Shown one piece after another: positions 47,016-55,753 of a DNA stretch of 64,000 nt. The DNA is taken from NCBI GenBank assembly GCA_963808965.1, contig CAWEHU010000005.1:94139-158138 (forward strand), read 5' to 3'. Below the pieces are notes generated by a model. That model saw nothing but the letters and a program-made list of their open reading frames with translations. It was not told where the DNA came from and searched no databases. Numbering within the stretch: position 1 is the stretch's first letter; the number at the start of each line of letters is the position of its first letter. A program made the translations under genes and the position numbers. This DNA comes from CAWEHU01 sp963808965 (GTDB lineage: Bacteria; Pseudomonadota; Alphaproteobacteria; Acetobacterales; Acetobacteraceae).

Positions 47016-49071
47016 AATCGGAGAAGCAGCCGGAAAGGTTGAGGGGCTGAAGCGCTATTTGCGCCACTTGCCTGCCCTGCTCGGCGTCGGGCTGCTGATA
47101 GGCGCGATCTATGTCGTACAGAGGGAGTTCCGTCACCTCAAGCTCGAGGACATCTCCGCCGCCCTGGAGGCGATTCCGGGCCACGCGCTCGTCCTCGCCG
47201 CGATCTGGACGTTCTTATCCTACTTCGTGCTGACCTTCTACGACCGGCTCGGCACCATCTACGCGGGGCACAAAGTCTCCTATGCCCGCGTCGCGTTCGC
47301 GTCGTTCTGCGCTTACGCGCTGTCGCACAATCTCGGCTTCGCCGCCGTGTCCGGCGCGGCGGTGCGCTATCGGCTCTACGCGCATTGGGGTTTGACGCCG
47401 GTGCAGATCGCCAAGACGGTCGCTTTTTGCAGCCTCACCTTCGGCCTGGGCGGGATGGTGCTCGGCGGCATCATCCTGTTCGTCGAGCCGGAGTCCATTC
47501 CCTTCTTCGGCGAGCGGGTCCCGCATTGGGTCATGTATGCGATCGGCGCCGCGCTGTGGGCGGTCGTCGCCGGCTATGTGACGCTCTCGCGCGCGCTCGG
47601 CACGGTGCGGATGTTCGGCCACGAATTCGAGTTGCCGGGCTGGCGCATGGCGATCGTGCAGGTCGTGCTCGCGACGGCCGATGTGGCCGTGACCGCCTGC
47701 ATCTTCTTCTTCCTGTTGCCGGCGGCGCCCGGCCTGACATGGGTGCGCTTTCTCGGGGTGTATGTCGCCTCCTACACCGCCGGACTTGCCGCGCATGTTC
47801 CGGGCGGCATCGGCGTCTTCGACACGGCGATGCTGCTTGGCCTGTCGCCCTGGCTCGATGCGCCGCAGATCCTCGGCGCGATCGTCGTGTTCCGCCTCTA
47901 TTACTACATCCTCCCGCTGTTCCTGGCCGGATCGCTGTTCGCCGGCAACGAGATTCTGCTCCGCGGCGGCACCCTGATCCGGCGTGCGCCGGGGCTCGGC
48001 CGGGTGCACGCGGTCGGACGCTGGAGCGAGCCGGACTTCGCCGTGGCAGCCGCCACCGGGGCGGTCGCGCTGTGCGGGGCGATGCTGCTCGCCGTGGGCG
48101 TGCTGGTGTCGCAATCGGAGGCCGCCTGGGTCGACCCCGATCTGGCCGACGTGGCGACGCAGGCGGGGCAGTTCGTGCCCTCGCTGATCGGCGCGGGGCT
48201 GCTGGTGCTGGCGATCGGCCTGTCGCAGCGAGTCACGTTGGCCTGGGGCGCGACGATCCTGTTGCTGATGGCCGGGGCCGGCTACACCATCGCCCAGGGT
48301 CCGTGGCCCTGGATGGCCGGCGTGCTCATCCTCGCCACGATGCTGGTCGCCCCGTTCCGGAGTGCTTTCTACCGGCACGCCCGCCTGCTCAGCGGGCCAT
48401 TGCAGGCCTCGACCGCGCTGCCGCTGTTCGCGCTGGTCGCGTGCGTTCTGGCCTTGGCCGTATTCGAGCGGCACGTACGATTCCTGGAGGACAACAGCTG
48501 GTGGGAAATCGTGCTATCGCCGCAGGTGCCGAATTCGCTGCGCTTCACGGTCGCCGTCGCGGTGGTTCTGGCCTTGGTGGCGATCTGGCGCCTGATCCGC
48601 CCCGGCCATGTCACATGGACGCCGTGGGGTCCGGAAGCCCGGCTGCAGCTCACGGGCCTCGGCGCGGAGCCGCCGGAGCGGGCCGACGGTATCGTGTGGG
48701 GCGAGGCGGAGCGCGCCGGTATCGCCTTCCGCCGCTGCGGCCGCATGCTCATGGCCTTGGGCGATCCGGTCGGTGCGGAAAGCGATAAGGTCTCGGCGAT
48801 CTGGCGGTTACGCGATCTGGCGCAGCAGGAGGGGCTGGACCCGGCCGTCTGGCGCGCCGGCCCTGGGCTGCTGAAGGTCTATGCCGATCTCGGCCTCACC
48901 GCTTTGCCGCTCGGCCCCGATGGGCTGCCGTTGCCGGAATCGCCGGACGAAACGCCGGAATCCGATCAGTACCTGGTCTGTGTGGCGGAACGCGACCTGA
49001 CCACGCTTTTGCCCATGCTGCCGGATCTCGCGGCGAAGGACCAAATTACGGTGCCGGCGGCGGTGGCGTGA
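47005..49071 (+). CDS. MprF-like membrane protein (flippase domain, shortened C-terminal synthase domain)
   Basis: 688 residues. The N-terminal part (about 25-330) is a UPF0104-type flippase with about eight helices (LLIGAIYVVQREF, ASFCAYALSHNLGFAAVSGAAVRYRLY, AAHVPGGIGVFDTAML). About six more helices reach residue 530. The soluble end begins like the DUF2156/GNAT lysyl-transferase domain of MprF (IAFRRCGRMLMALGDPVG, VSAIWRLRDLAQQEGLDP, VYADLGLTALPLG) but stops about 150-200 residues short. It overlaps lysS by 11 bases, an arrangement that would couple lysyl-tRNA supply to lipid lysylation. With the catalytic end missing, activity is uncertain. Confidence 0.82.
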   Translation: MRPEIGEAAGKVEGLKRYLRHLPALLGVGLLIGAIYVVQREFRHLKLEDISAALEAIPGHALVLAAIWTFLSYFVLTFYDRLGTIYAGHKVSYARVAFASFCAYALSHNLGFAAVSGAAVRYRLYAHWGLTPVQIAKTVAFCSLTFGLGGMVLGGIILFVEPESIPFFGERVPHWVMYAIGAALWAVVAGYVTLSRALGTVRMFGHEFELPGWRMAIVQVVLATADVAVTACIFFFLLPAAPGLTWVRFLGVYVASYTAGLAAHVPGGIGVFDTAMLLGLSPWLDAPQILGAIVVFRLYYYILPLFLAGSLFAGNEILLRGGTLIRRAPGLGRVHAVGRWSEPDFAVAAATGAVALCGAMLLAVGVLVSQSEAAWVDPDLADVATQAGQFVPSLIGAGLLVLAIGLSQRVTLAWGATILLLMAGAGYTIAQGPWPWMAGVLILATMLVAPFRSAFYRHARLLSGPLQASTALPLFALVACVLALAVFERHVRFLEDNSWWEIVLSPQVPNSLRFTVAVAVVLALVAIWRLIRPGHVTWTPWGPEARLQLTGLGAEPPERADGIVWGEAERAGIAFRRCGRMLMALGDPVGAESDKVSAIWRLRDLAQQEGLDPAVWRAGPGLLKVYADLGLTALPLGPDGLPLPESPDETPESDQYLVCVAERDLTTLLPMLPDLAAKDQITVPAAVA

Positions 49072-49182
49072 TTGAGCATCGGCCCGTGGCGTCCCTGCGG
49101 TGCCTCCGCTTGCAGTCTTGAGCACATGTGGGCGGTAAAGTTTCGATTGCGGAACGTTATGGCCGTGCGTCCGTGACCCGGT

Positions 49183-49897
49183 TCAGGCCGGCGCCGGCAG
49201 GCCAAGCGGTTGATCAGCGAGCAGGTCGGAGTCCACGAGGGCCAGCGCCAGGACCGCGGCAACGATCGGCGGCAGACCCGGCGGCAGCCGGACCAGAGGA
49301 GCAAAGGGACGGGAAGCAGCAACGGGAGGGGAAGCGGCGCCGCCCGGGTCGGCGGCGGGGCTGGGGTCGGCGGCGGGGCTGGCGATGGCGGGCGCGGCCG
49401 GCCGCTTCCCACGCCGTGGGATGGCGAGCGCCGGCACGGTGTCGATCTTCAGCATATGGCAGAGCGGGCGAAGGATGCGTCGCGCTTGCGGCGATGCCGC
49501 GAGCAGCGCCGCCATGTCCGGCTTGGCCAGCAAATACTCGACCTGCCCGCGAGACGCGATCGTCTCCGGCGACAGCCGGATCAGCCAGCCGAACCCGCGC
49601 GGCAGCTCGAAGCGCCGGATGGGGCTGCGGCGAGCCCGGCGGGCGGGACCGCTGCGGCGAAGACCGCTCCCGAACCCGCGCCACCCGGAGCCGGAGCCGG
49701 CCGGCGTCGATCTTGGCCATCAGCGCCTCGAACCGGGCGGACAAGCGGCGCAGCCGCGTCCAGGCCAGAATAATCAGCGCCGGCGGGATCGAGCGGTCCT
49801 TGGCGCCGCGCGCCGCCACCGCCCCGCACAGCGACTCGACGATGAGCGCCAGGTGCTGGGAGAGGCTGGTCGGTGCGGGGGGCGGGGTCCAGGGCAT
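49183..49897 (-). pseudogene. Conserved hypothetical protein, frameshifted
   Basis: From ATG 49897: MPWTPPPAPTSLSQHLALI, then a basic region LAWTRLRRLSARFEALM. After a frame change near 49660 it continues RGFGWLIRLSPETIASRG, VEYLLAKPDMAALLAASP and LRPLCHMLKI. A Pro/Ala-rich linker and a final LPPGLPPIVAAVLALALVD complete it. I recall similar proteins of unknown function in Acetobacteraceae, but I know no domain name. Corrected length is about 237 residues. Confidence 0.55.
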
Positions 49898-50121
49898 CGA
49901 ACAAAAGAAGAACATAAATCGGCGGGCGTTGCAAGCGGTAATTCAACCTTGGGTGATAGTGGCGGCCAAGCTGCATCCGCTCGGCTCCGCGTAAATCTGC
50001 GCGATCGTCGCTCGAACCCGCCGCCTCCCCGCCGGAACGCCTCACCGACCTCGGCGTGATCTCCTTGTAGCCAAGAGCAAGCAGGCGTAGGTACATGTAA
50101 CGATGTGAACGTTGGTTTGGC

Positions 50122-50435
50122 ATGACTAAAGCAGTCGTTGAGCGTCACGGGACAAGGTCAGAGCACATCGCGAGCGCCTGCGCCGCCAAGGCCTATGGCC
50201 TATTCAGATTTGGGTCCCGGACGTGCGTTCACCGTCATTCGCGGCCGAAGCGCACCGGCAATCCCTCGCAGCTGCAAACAGCTCAAGTGCGAAGGACGAT
50301 CAGGAGTTCATCGACGTGATGCCAAGCGAAATTCGATTGTCGAAGGCAAAGAGCCTCACTTCCAGTGAGCCGCAACGCGGTGCCTTCCTGACGACGAGCA
50401 CGCCTTTCCAGCTTTGGAACATGTGGCGCCAGTGA
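50122..50435 (+). pseudogene. MazE-like (DUF3018) antitoxin remnant, frameshifted
   Basis: The start frame MTKAVVERHGTRSEH gives way near 50170 to RLRRQGLWPIQIWVPDVR, SPSFAAEAHRQSLAAANSS and DDQEFIDVM. These are the hallmarks of the short antitoxin MazE-like family (GLRPIQIWVPD and EARRQSL...EFID). The frame then runs on to a TGA at 50433 that overlaps the GTG of the next gene. No MazF toxin follows. The break may be an error or decay of an orphan antitoxin. Confidence 0.6.
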
Positions 50436-51685
50436 GCAAGAGGCAAAGGCCGTCCCGGCAATCCCCGAAACGAAAGCCCGACGAGCAACAGTCGGATTAC
50501 AAAGCGGGGCGAGCATGGGTATTCGATGACTCCTTGGAAATGGATGATGAGGGCGAGTACGTCGTCGAGGCGCACACGGACTTCATCCCCGGGCAGAACG
50601 CCGTTACCTTCATCAACAGCACCTACGATGGCGTGCTCACGGCGGAGCTTAAGGTCGGGAAGGTCAATCGGCCCTACATTCTGGTCAGGCGCGCCACGGC
50701 CGGTGAGGAGGCAGTTCTCCTAGGTGAAGAACCTCCGCCAAGCCGCCGCGGCGAATCTCGCGTGCGTAGATACCCGAGCGAGGACAACCCGAACGGGATT
50801 ACGCCTGGAAGGCTAAAGCGACTCCCCAGACCCCGGCAGATCGAAACAATGAGGGCATGGTTTGAAGCCCACTTCGAGGAGCCTAGCGTCTCAATGCCCA
50901 GGGATGATGGCGAGTTTGTCTACATTCGCGGGGGGCCATATGACGCGATTAATCTCCTGTGGAGCGAATTCGGAGGAGTTGTTCCGGAACATATCATTAC
51001 GAAACTGGCCAACGAGCTTAACCAGAGCTCCGGCGAATGGGTGCCCATCAACTGGCCAGAGAGTGAAGACGATATCGAAGAGCAGTCGAGCAGGAGCGCG
51101 GCCGAGACCCGATCGTCCGCCGAACTCCGCCAGAAGCTTTTAACACGGATCGAGGAGGGCAGGGCCGAGGTCGAACGCTACGGCGGCCTTGGCCACAACA
51201 ACTCTCCCGAGGAGGAGCGGCTAGTCCCGCTCAGCCCGGAGGATCGCGGCCAAGTCCTCAGCATGCTTGATGAGCTGAAGCAACAGGCCGCGTCAGCCGC
51301 GCCCGATCAAGCCCGCGTCAAGGTGCTCAGCTCCGCACTGCGATCGGCAGCGTCACGGGTCTGGACCGAGGCCAAGCGCAAGATCGACAAGGGAACCGAT
51401 AAGCTTGCCGAAAACGCGATCGTTGGATTGGCGGCGTCTGGGAAGTTACCTGACTTGTATCATTGGGCGATGAGTGCGGCGGTCTCCCTCTATCACACGC
51501 TAATCGCGGTAGCCCACGCCGCCGACCTCTGGCTAGGTTCCATCCATCTCCCCCATTCTGATAATTCAGGGCAGTCGGATTTGACAGAATTCGTCGGCGG
51601 CGAACCAGTCACTCCGGCGCTCGCCGGCATTATAAGCCGCGCCGCGCCAGCAACAACATATGAGCCTCCCAGCACGGGACTATAA
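50432..51685 (+). CDS. Uncharacterised 417-residue protein of an accessory block
   Basis: No function recognised. GTG 50432 is chosen because it overlaps the upstream stop (GTGA); a TTG at 50414 and an ATG at 50541 are alternatives. Visible parts: a Lys/Arg/Gln-rich start, an acidic beta-rich segment (SLEMDDEGEYVVEAHTDF), the block FVYIRGGPYDAINLLWSEFGGVVPEHIITKLANEL (about residues 165-200), a charged linker, the short motif YGGLGHNNSPEE, and a C-terminal part with a hydrophobic helix (WAMSAAVSLYHTLIAVAHAADLWLG). Codon use is less GC-rich at third positions than that of the neighbouring housekeeping genes, which suggests acquisition. Confidence 0.65.
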   Translation: MSKRQRPSRQSPKRKPDEQQSDYKAGRAWVFDDSLEMDDEGEYVVEAHTDFIPGQNAVTFINSTYDGVLTAELKVGKVNRPYILVRRATAGEEAVLLGEEPPPSRRGESRVRRYPSEDNPNGITPGRLKRLPRPRQIETMRAWFEAHFEEPSVSMPRDDGEFVYIRGGPYDAINLLWSEFGGVVPEHIITKLANELNQSSGEWVPINWPESEDDIEEQSSRSAAETRSSAELRQKLLTRIEEGRAEVERYGGLGHNNSPEEERLVPLSPEDRGQVLSMLDELKQQAASAAPDQARVKVLSSALRSAASRVWTEAKRKIDKGTDKLAENAIVGLAASGKLPDLYHWAMSAAVSLYHTLIAVAHAADLWLGSIHLPHSDNSGQSDLTEFVGGEPVTPALAGIISRAAPATTYEPPSTGL

Positions 51686-52039
51686 GAGGGGAGACCGGAT
51701 CGTGTGTCGTATCAATCTATGGCCGGTTATCGCGGACCCGACCGCCAGAATAACGCTCTGCATTTTTTGCTGGCCGCCTTCATCGGCATACACGAGCTTC
51801 TCTTGTCGTTTCCGAAGCTGACCGAACTTCGCGTTTGACGTGTTATAGGAGCCATCACCCTCTATTTCCAACCTTGCGTCTGGCCGTCCTCGAGTAGATG
51901 CATCCTCGCACCGAAAGCTGATTGCGAACTCGATATAGAGTTGACTAGATAGCTCGGTGGCAAAGAGCTTTACACCTATTTCGGAAGGCTCCGCCAGAAC
52001 AAAGCCGGCTTGGTCGAGCAGCGATTGGCTGCTGTTCAT
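51680..52039 (-). CDS. Small protein of unknown function, coupled to the PIN-domain gene
   Basis: 119 residues, starting at an ATG that overlaps the PIN gene stop (ATGA), so the pair looks like a two-gene unit. It is mixed alpha/beta with Phe- and Leu-rich strands (GVKLFATELSSQLYIEFAISF) and a basic Lys/Arg/Gln stretch. No domain recognised. The place after a PIN nuclease would suit an inhibitor or accessory factor, but nothing in the sequence proves this. Its 3' end touches the convergent unknown gene. Confidence 0.5.
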   Translation of the reverse strand: MNSSQSLLDQAGFVLAEPSEIGVKLFATELSSQLYIEFAISFRCEDASTRGRPDARLEIEGDGSYNTSNAKFGQLRKRQEKLVYADEGGQQKMQSVILAVGSAITGHRLIRHTIRSPLL

Positions 52040-52679
52040 TCTTCTAGCAGAAAGGCCTTTACAAGGTGGTCCTTGTCAACGTTCAGTTCGATTCGAATTT
52101 CGGCCAACAGGCCGGCTATATCGGGGAACAATCTGAGCTGATACTTGTACGTCTCTGCTTCAGCCTGAAGAGTTTTTGCCAAACCGCTGGAATAGTTTCT
52201 GCCTTCGTAAAAGGCTTTGTCCGCAGTGACGAATACATTTGCGTCTGCCAGTAGAGCCACGCAATTTGCCCATATCACGCCGTCTTTGAACTCCTGACTT
52301 CTTATCTGACGGAGCCATTTTGTCGATCGTTTTGAGAAAGGACGATCTCGCTGCATCCACGGAAAACGGAATGTCCCTCATTGGTACATCGAGGCGCGGA
52401 GAATCTCCGCCACCTTATCGCGGATCTGGTCCGAAGTGGACAGTACGACCTCTTTGAGGGAACCAAATATCGAAAGCAGTTCTCTGTGATCCCTGGCTAT
52501 GCGCTCCGCTTGTTCACACAACTTACGAGTCAGATTTCGCTCCACTCAAGGCGGACAACTTCAGGCACAACTACGGTTGCACCACGCTGCTGCACATAGA
52601 GAAATAACCGCTGCGCCGGCAGCGGAATTCAGCGCCAGTTCAAGTCTGCCACACATTTGTCTCCAAAAACTATAAACAT
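52036..52679 (-). pseudogene. PIN-domain (DUF4935-like) protein, several frameshifts
   Basis: Successive frames give one PIN protein: a start MFIVF-LETNVW (PIN first acidic site, Asp to Glu), RGATVVVPEVVRLEW, LTRKLCEQAERIARDHREL, LSTSDQIRDKVAEIL, FSVDAARSSFLKTIDKMAPSDKKS, QEFKDGVIWANCVALL (second acidic site) and VFVTADKAFYEGRNY (third). At least four frame changes are needed (near 52660, 52540, 52380, 52302). Family members are predicted metal-dependent RNases, usually toxins or defence effectors. It lies between the small unknown gene and tRNA-Glu. Confidence 0.65.
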
Positions 52680-52826
52680 AGGGAAATATCAGCCTAGCCC
52701 ACTCCTGCATAGAAAGGCATCGGTTCAAGCGCATCGTTTTGCCTCGGGGTAAATCGGCATGGCGACCAATCGCTCCAAATGGTGTTTTGCCACTCACTAT
52801 CTAGGCTAGAAACTCGCCCCCAGTAT

Positions 52827-52902
52827 TGGCGTCCCGTACGGGATTCGAACCCGTGTTACCAACGTGAAAGGCTGGTGTCCTAGGCCTCTAGACGAACGGG
52901 AC
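52827..52902 (-). tRNA. tRNA-Glu (anticodon UUC)
   Basis: On the minus strand a 76-base tRNA begins GTCCCGTTCGTCTAGAGG. The anticodon loop is CTTTCAC (anticodon TTC), the T loop GGTTCGAATCC, and the acceptor stem GTCCCGT/ACGGGAC is followed by G and an encoded CCA at 52827-52829. It sits 39 bases downstream of the recJ stop on the same strand. Confidence 0.96.
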
Positions 52903-52941
52903 GCGAGGCGCGGGCCGGGGTAGCGGACGCGCCCCACAGGG

Positions 52942-54722
52942 TCAAGCCGGAGCGGCGTCGGAGATCGACGAAGCCGGCACTGACCGAGCCGTTCCATTCC
53001 TCGGCCCGCAAATGGCCCGCCAGATGCAGCGGCAGCCCGGACCTACTCAGCAGCACCTCCGGCCAAAGCGCCGTCGCGCGCGCGGAACAGCATCGCCTTC
53101 AGACGCGGATGCCGCCGCCCTCGCCCTCGATGAACGCGCGGATCGTCGTGCCCTCCCGCCCGACGCGATCGGCCCGCACCACGCGCGCCCGCTGCAACAC
53201 GAGAATCGGCTCCTCGTTGCCGTTGCCGAACGGCGCGAGCCGCGCGAGATGCTGCGCCAGTTCGGTCGTCGCGCCCGGCCACCGCCAGCGTGCCCTCGAT
53301 CGCCAGATCGGCCGCGCCGGGCAGCAGACGCGGCGGCGGCCAGGCGATCGTTCAGGAAGGCGTGGAACTCGCGCTGCGCGATCCGGCCCGAGCGAAAACC
53401 CCGCCGCCATCGGATGGCCGCCGCCGGTCGTCAGAATGCCGGCCTGCCGCGCCGCGATCACCGCCGCGCCGAGGTCGAGCCCCGGCAGCGAGCGGCCCGA
53501 ACCCTTCGCCAGCCCGTCGGCGATGCCGGCGACGCAGGCCGGCCGGTTGAAGCGCTCCTTGATCCGGCCGGCGACGATGCCGACCACGCCGGGATGCCAG
53601 GCGGGGCCGCAGACCAGCAGCGCCGCGTGTCCGGCCGCCGCCTGCGCCTCGGCGGCCACGCAACGCGGCGTCCAGCATCGACGCCTCCACCTCCTGTCGC
53701 TGCCGGTTCACCGCATCGAGCGTGGCGGCGAGCGACGCGGGCCTCGACCGGGTCCTCGCACAGCAGCAGGCGCACACCGAGATCGGCCTCGCTGATCCGT
53801 CCGGCGGCGTTGATGCGCGGCCCGAGCCCGAAGCCGCAGGTCGCGGCATTGAGCCGCTCCCGCGTCTGCGCCACTTCCAGCAGCGCCGCGATGCCGGGCC
53901 GGGCGCGACGCGCCATCACCTTGAGCCCCTGGCAGACCAGCGCGCGATTCACCCCGATCAGCGGCATCACGTCGCAGACCGTCGCGAGCGCGACCAGGTC
54001 GAGCAGACCGAGCAGGTCGGGCTCCGCCCTGCCCGCGAAAAAACCGCGTCGCCGCAACGCGCGCACCGACCGCGACGGCGGTGAGGAACGCGACCGCCGC
54101 CGCGCAGAGCATCGAGAGACCGGAGCCGCAATCCAGCCGGTTCGGGTTCACCGTGGCCGCGATGGGTGGCGGCGGCCCTTCCGCCTTGTGGTGATCCAGC
54201 ACCACGACGTCGGCCTGCCGATGCACCGCCGCCAACGCAACTTCGGCCGCGGTGCCGCAATCGACGCAGACGATCAGCGTGGCGCCGCGTGCGACGAGCG
54301 AGACGAGCGCCGGCGCGTTCGGGCCGTAACCTTCGGCCATCCGGTCCGGCACATGGTAGAGCACCGGACAGCCCAGCTCGCGCAACAACGTGAGCATCAG
54401 CGCGCTGCTGCACGCGCCGTCCACATCGTAGTCGCCGAACACCGCGACGGTCTCGGACCGCAGCGCTGCCTCCGCGATGCGCTCGGCTGCCGGATCCATG
54501 TCGCGCAGCACGGAAGGGTTCGGGCAGCAGCACGCGCAACGTGGGCTCCAGATAATCCTGCGCGGCTTCCACGCCGACCCCGCGCGCCGCGAGCAGGCGG
54601 CCGACGATCTCCGGAACCGCGAGGCGCTGCGCGATGCCGAGGCCGACGCGGTCCTCCGCCTCGCGCCAGATCCAGCGCCGCCCGCTGAGGCTGCGCCCGA
54701 CGCCGAGGACGGGTTCGCTCAT
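52942..54722 (-). pseudogene. recJ: Single-stranded-DNA-specific exonuclease RecJ, many frameshifts
   Basis: In order through all three frames: ATG 54722 MSEPVLGVGRSLSGRRW, VPEIVGRLLAARGV, then FGDYDVDGACSSALML (DHH motif I), VVVLDHHKAEGPPPP (DHH motif III), DLVALATVCDVMPL, GPRINAAGRISEADLGV, HPGVVGIVAGRIKERF, GGGHPMAAGFSLG, LAPFGNGNEEPIL, and an OB-like end HLAGHLRAEEWNGSVSAGF with a stop at 52942. At least six frame changes are required, more per kilobase than anywhere else in the window. RecJ is 5'-3' exonuclease for recombination and mismatch repair; corrected length is about 590 residues. Confidence 0.88.
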
Positions 54723-54735
54723 GGAACGGCCCCGG

Positions 54736-55732
54736 TCAGGCCGGCGACCAGGTCTTGGTCTCGAAGTTGTGGTGCGCCTCGATGTAGCGGACCGTGCCGG
54801 ACTTGCTGCGCATCACCATCGAGTGCGTGATCGCGCCGGTGCCGAAACGGCGCACGCCGCGCAGCATAGGCCCGCCGGTCACGCCCGTCGCTGCGAACAT
54901 CACATCGCCGTTCGCCATGTCCGTGATGCCGTATTTCCGCTTCGGGTCGGTAATGCCCATGCCGCGCGCACGCTCGATCTGCTCGTCGTCCTCGTAGAGC
55001 AGCCGGCCCTGCATCTGCCCGCCGATGCAGCGCAGCGCCGCCGCAGCGAGCACGCCTTCCGGCGCACCGCCAGAGCCCATGTAGATATCGACGCCGCTCT
55101 GCGGCAGCGCGGTCGCGATCGCGCCGGCCACGTCGCCGTCGCTTATCAGCATGATGCGCGCGCCCGACTTCGCGGCAATGCGTGACCAGTTCGTTGTGCC
55201 GGTCGCGTTCGAGGATGCAGACGACCAGATCCGAAATGTCGCACCGCTTCGCCTGAGCGAGATTCCGCAGATTCTCCCCAACGGACGCGTCGAGATCGAC
55301 GACGTGATCGGGGAGGCCGCCGCCGACCGCGATCTTGTCCATGTAGATGTCGGGCGCGTGCAGAAAATTGCCGCGCTCGGCAAGCGCCACCACGGCGAGC
55401 GCGTTCGGCCCCCCCTTCGCGGTCAGCGTGGTCCCTTCCAGCGGATCGACGGCGATGTCCATCGCGGGTCCGCCGTGCCCGACCTTCTCGCCGATATAGA
55501 GCATCGGCGCCTCGTCCATCTCGCCCTCGCCGATCACCACCGTCCCGTCGATCGCGACATAATCGAAGGCGTGGCGCATGGCCTCGACGGCGGCGCCGTC
55601 CGCCTCGTTCTTCTTACCCCGCCCCATCCACTTCGAGGCGGCGAGCGCCGCCGCCTCGGTGACGCGCACCAGCTCAAGCGCCAGATTGCGGTCCGTTACC
55701 TCGCCGGGAGCCGGGGCTGTGTTGCTGCTCAT
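54736..55732 (-). pseudogene. glpX: Class II fructose-1,6-bisphosphatase GlpX, frameshifted
   Basis: MSSNTAPAPGEVTDRNLALE then VIGEGEMDEAPMLYIGE (metal-binding acidic motif), AVDPLEGTTLTAKGGPNALAV and DLDASVGENL. Near 55183 the frame shifts, and GARIMLISDGDVAGAI, YMGSGGAPEGVLAAAALRC and VRRFGTGAITHSMVM follow to the stop at 54736. Corrected length is about 331 residues, normal for GlpX. It is in the minus-strand run alaC-hom-glpX-recJ. Confidence 0.92.
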
Positions 55733-55753
55733 CTCGTGCGGTCCTCGATGGGA

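Noticed and set aside
47215..48474. 419-residue minus-strand open frame opposite the MprF-like gene
   Set aside because: Composition is typical of a shadow of a membrane-protein gene (Arg/Gln/His-rich), without any family motif.
49898..50121. Possible attachment-site repeat matching the tRNA-Glu 3' end
   Set aside because: No copy of the tRNA 3' sequence could be found by eye in this stretch or near 50 kb. The island idea rests on content and composition only.
49581..50123. 180-residue minus-strand frame starting MPNQRSHRYMYLRLL
   Set aside because: It overlaps the 49 kb conserved hypothetical gene in another frame; only its first 60 residues lie outside and match nothing known to me.
53012..54688. 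558-residue plus-strand open frame opposite recJ
   Set aside because: recJ motifs are unmistakable on the minus strand, even though broken. The long plus frame is low-complexity Arg/Ala/Pro.
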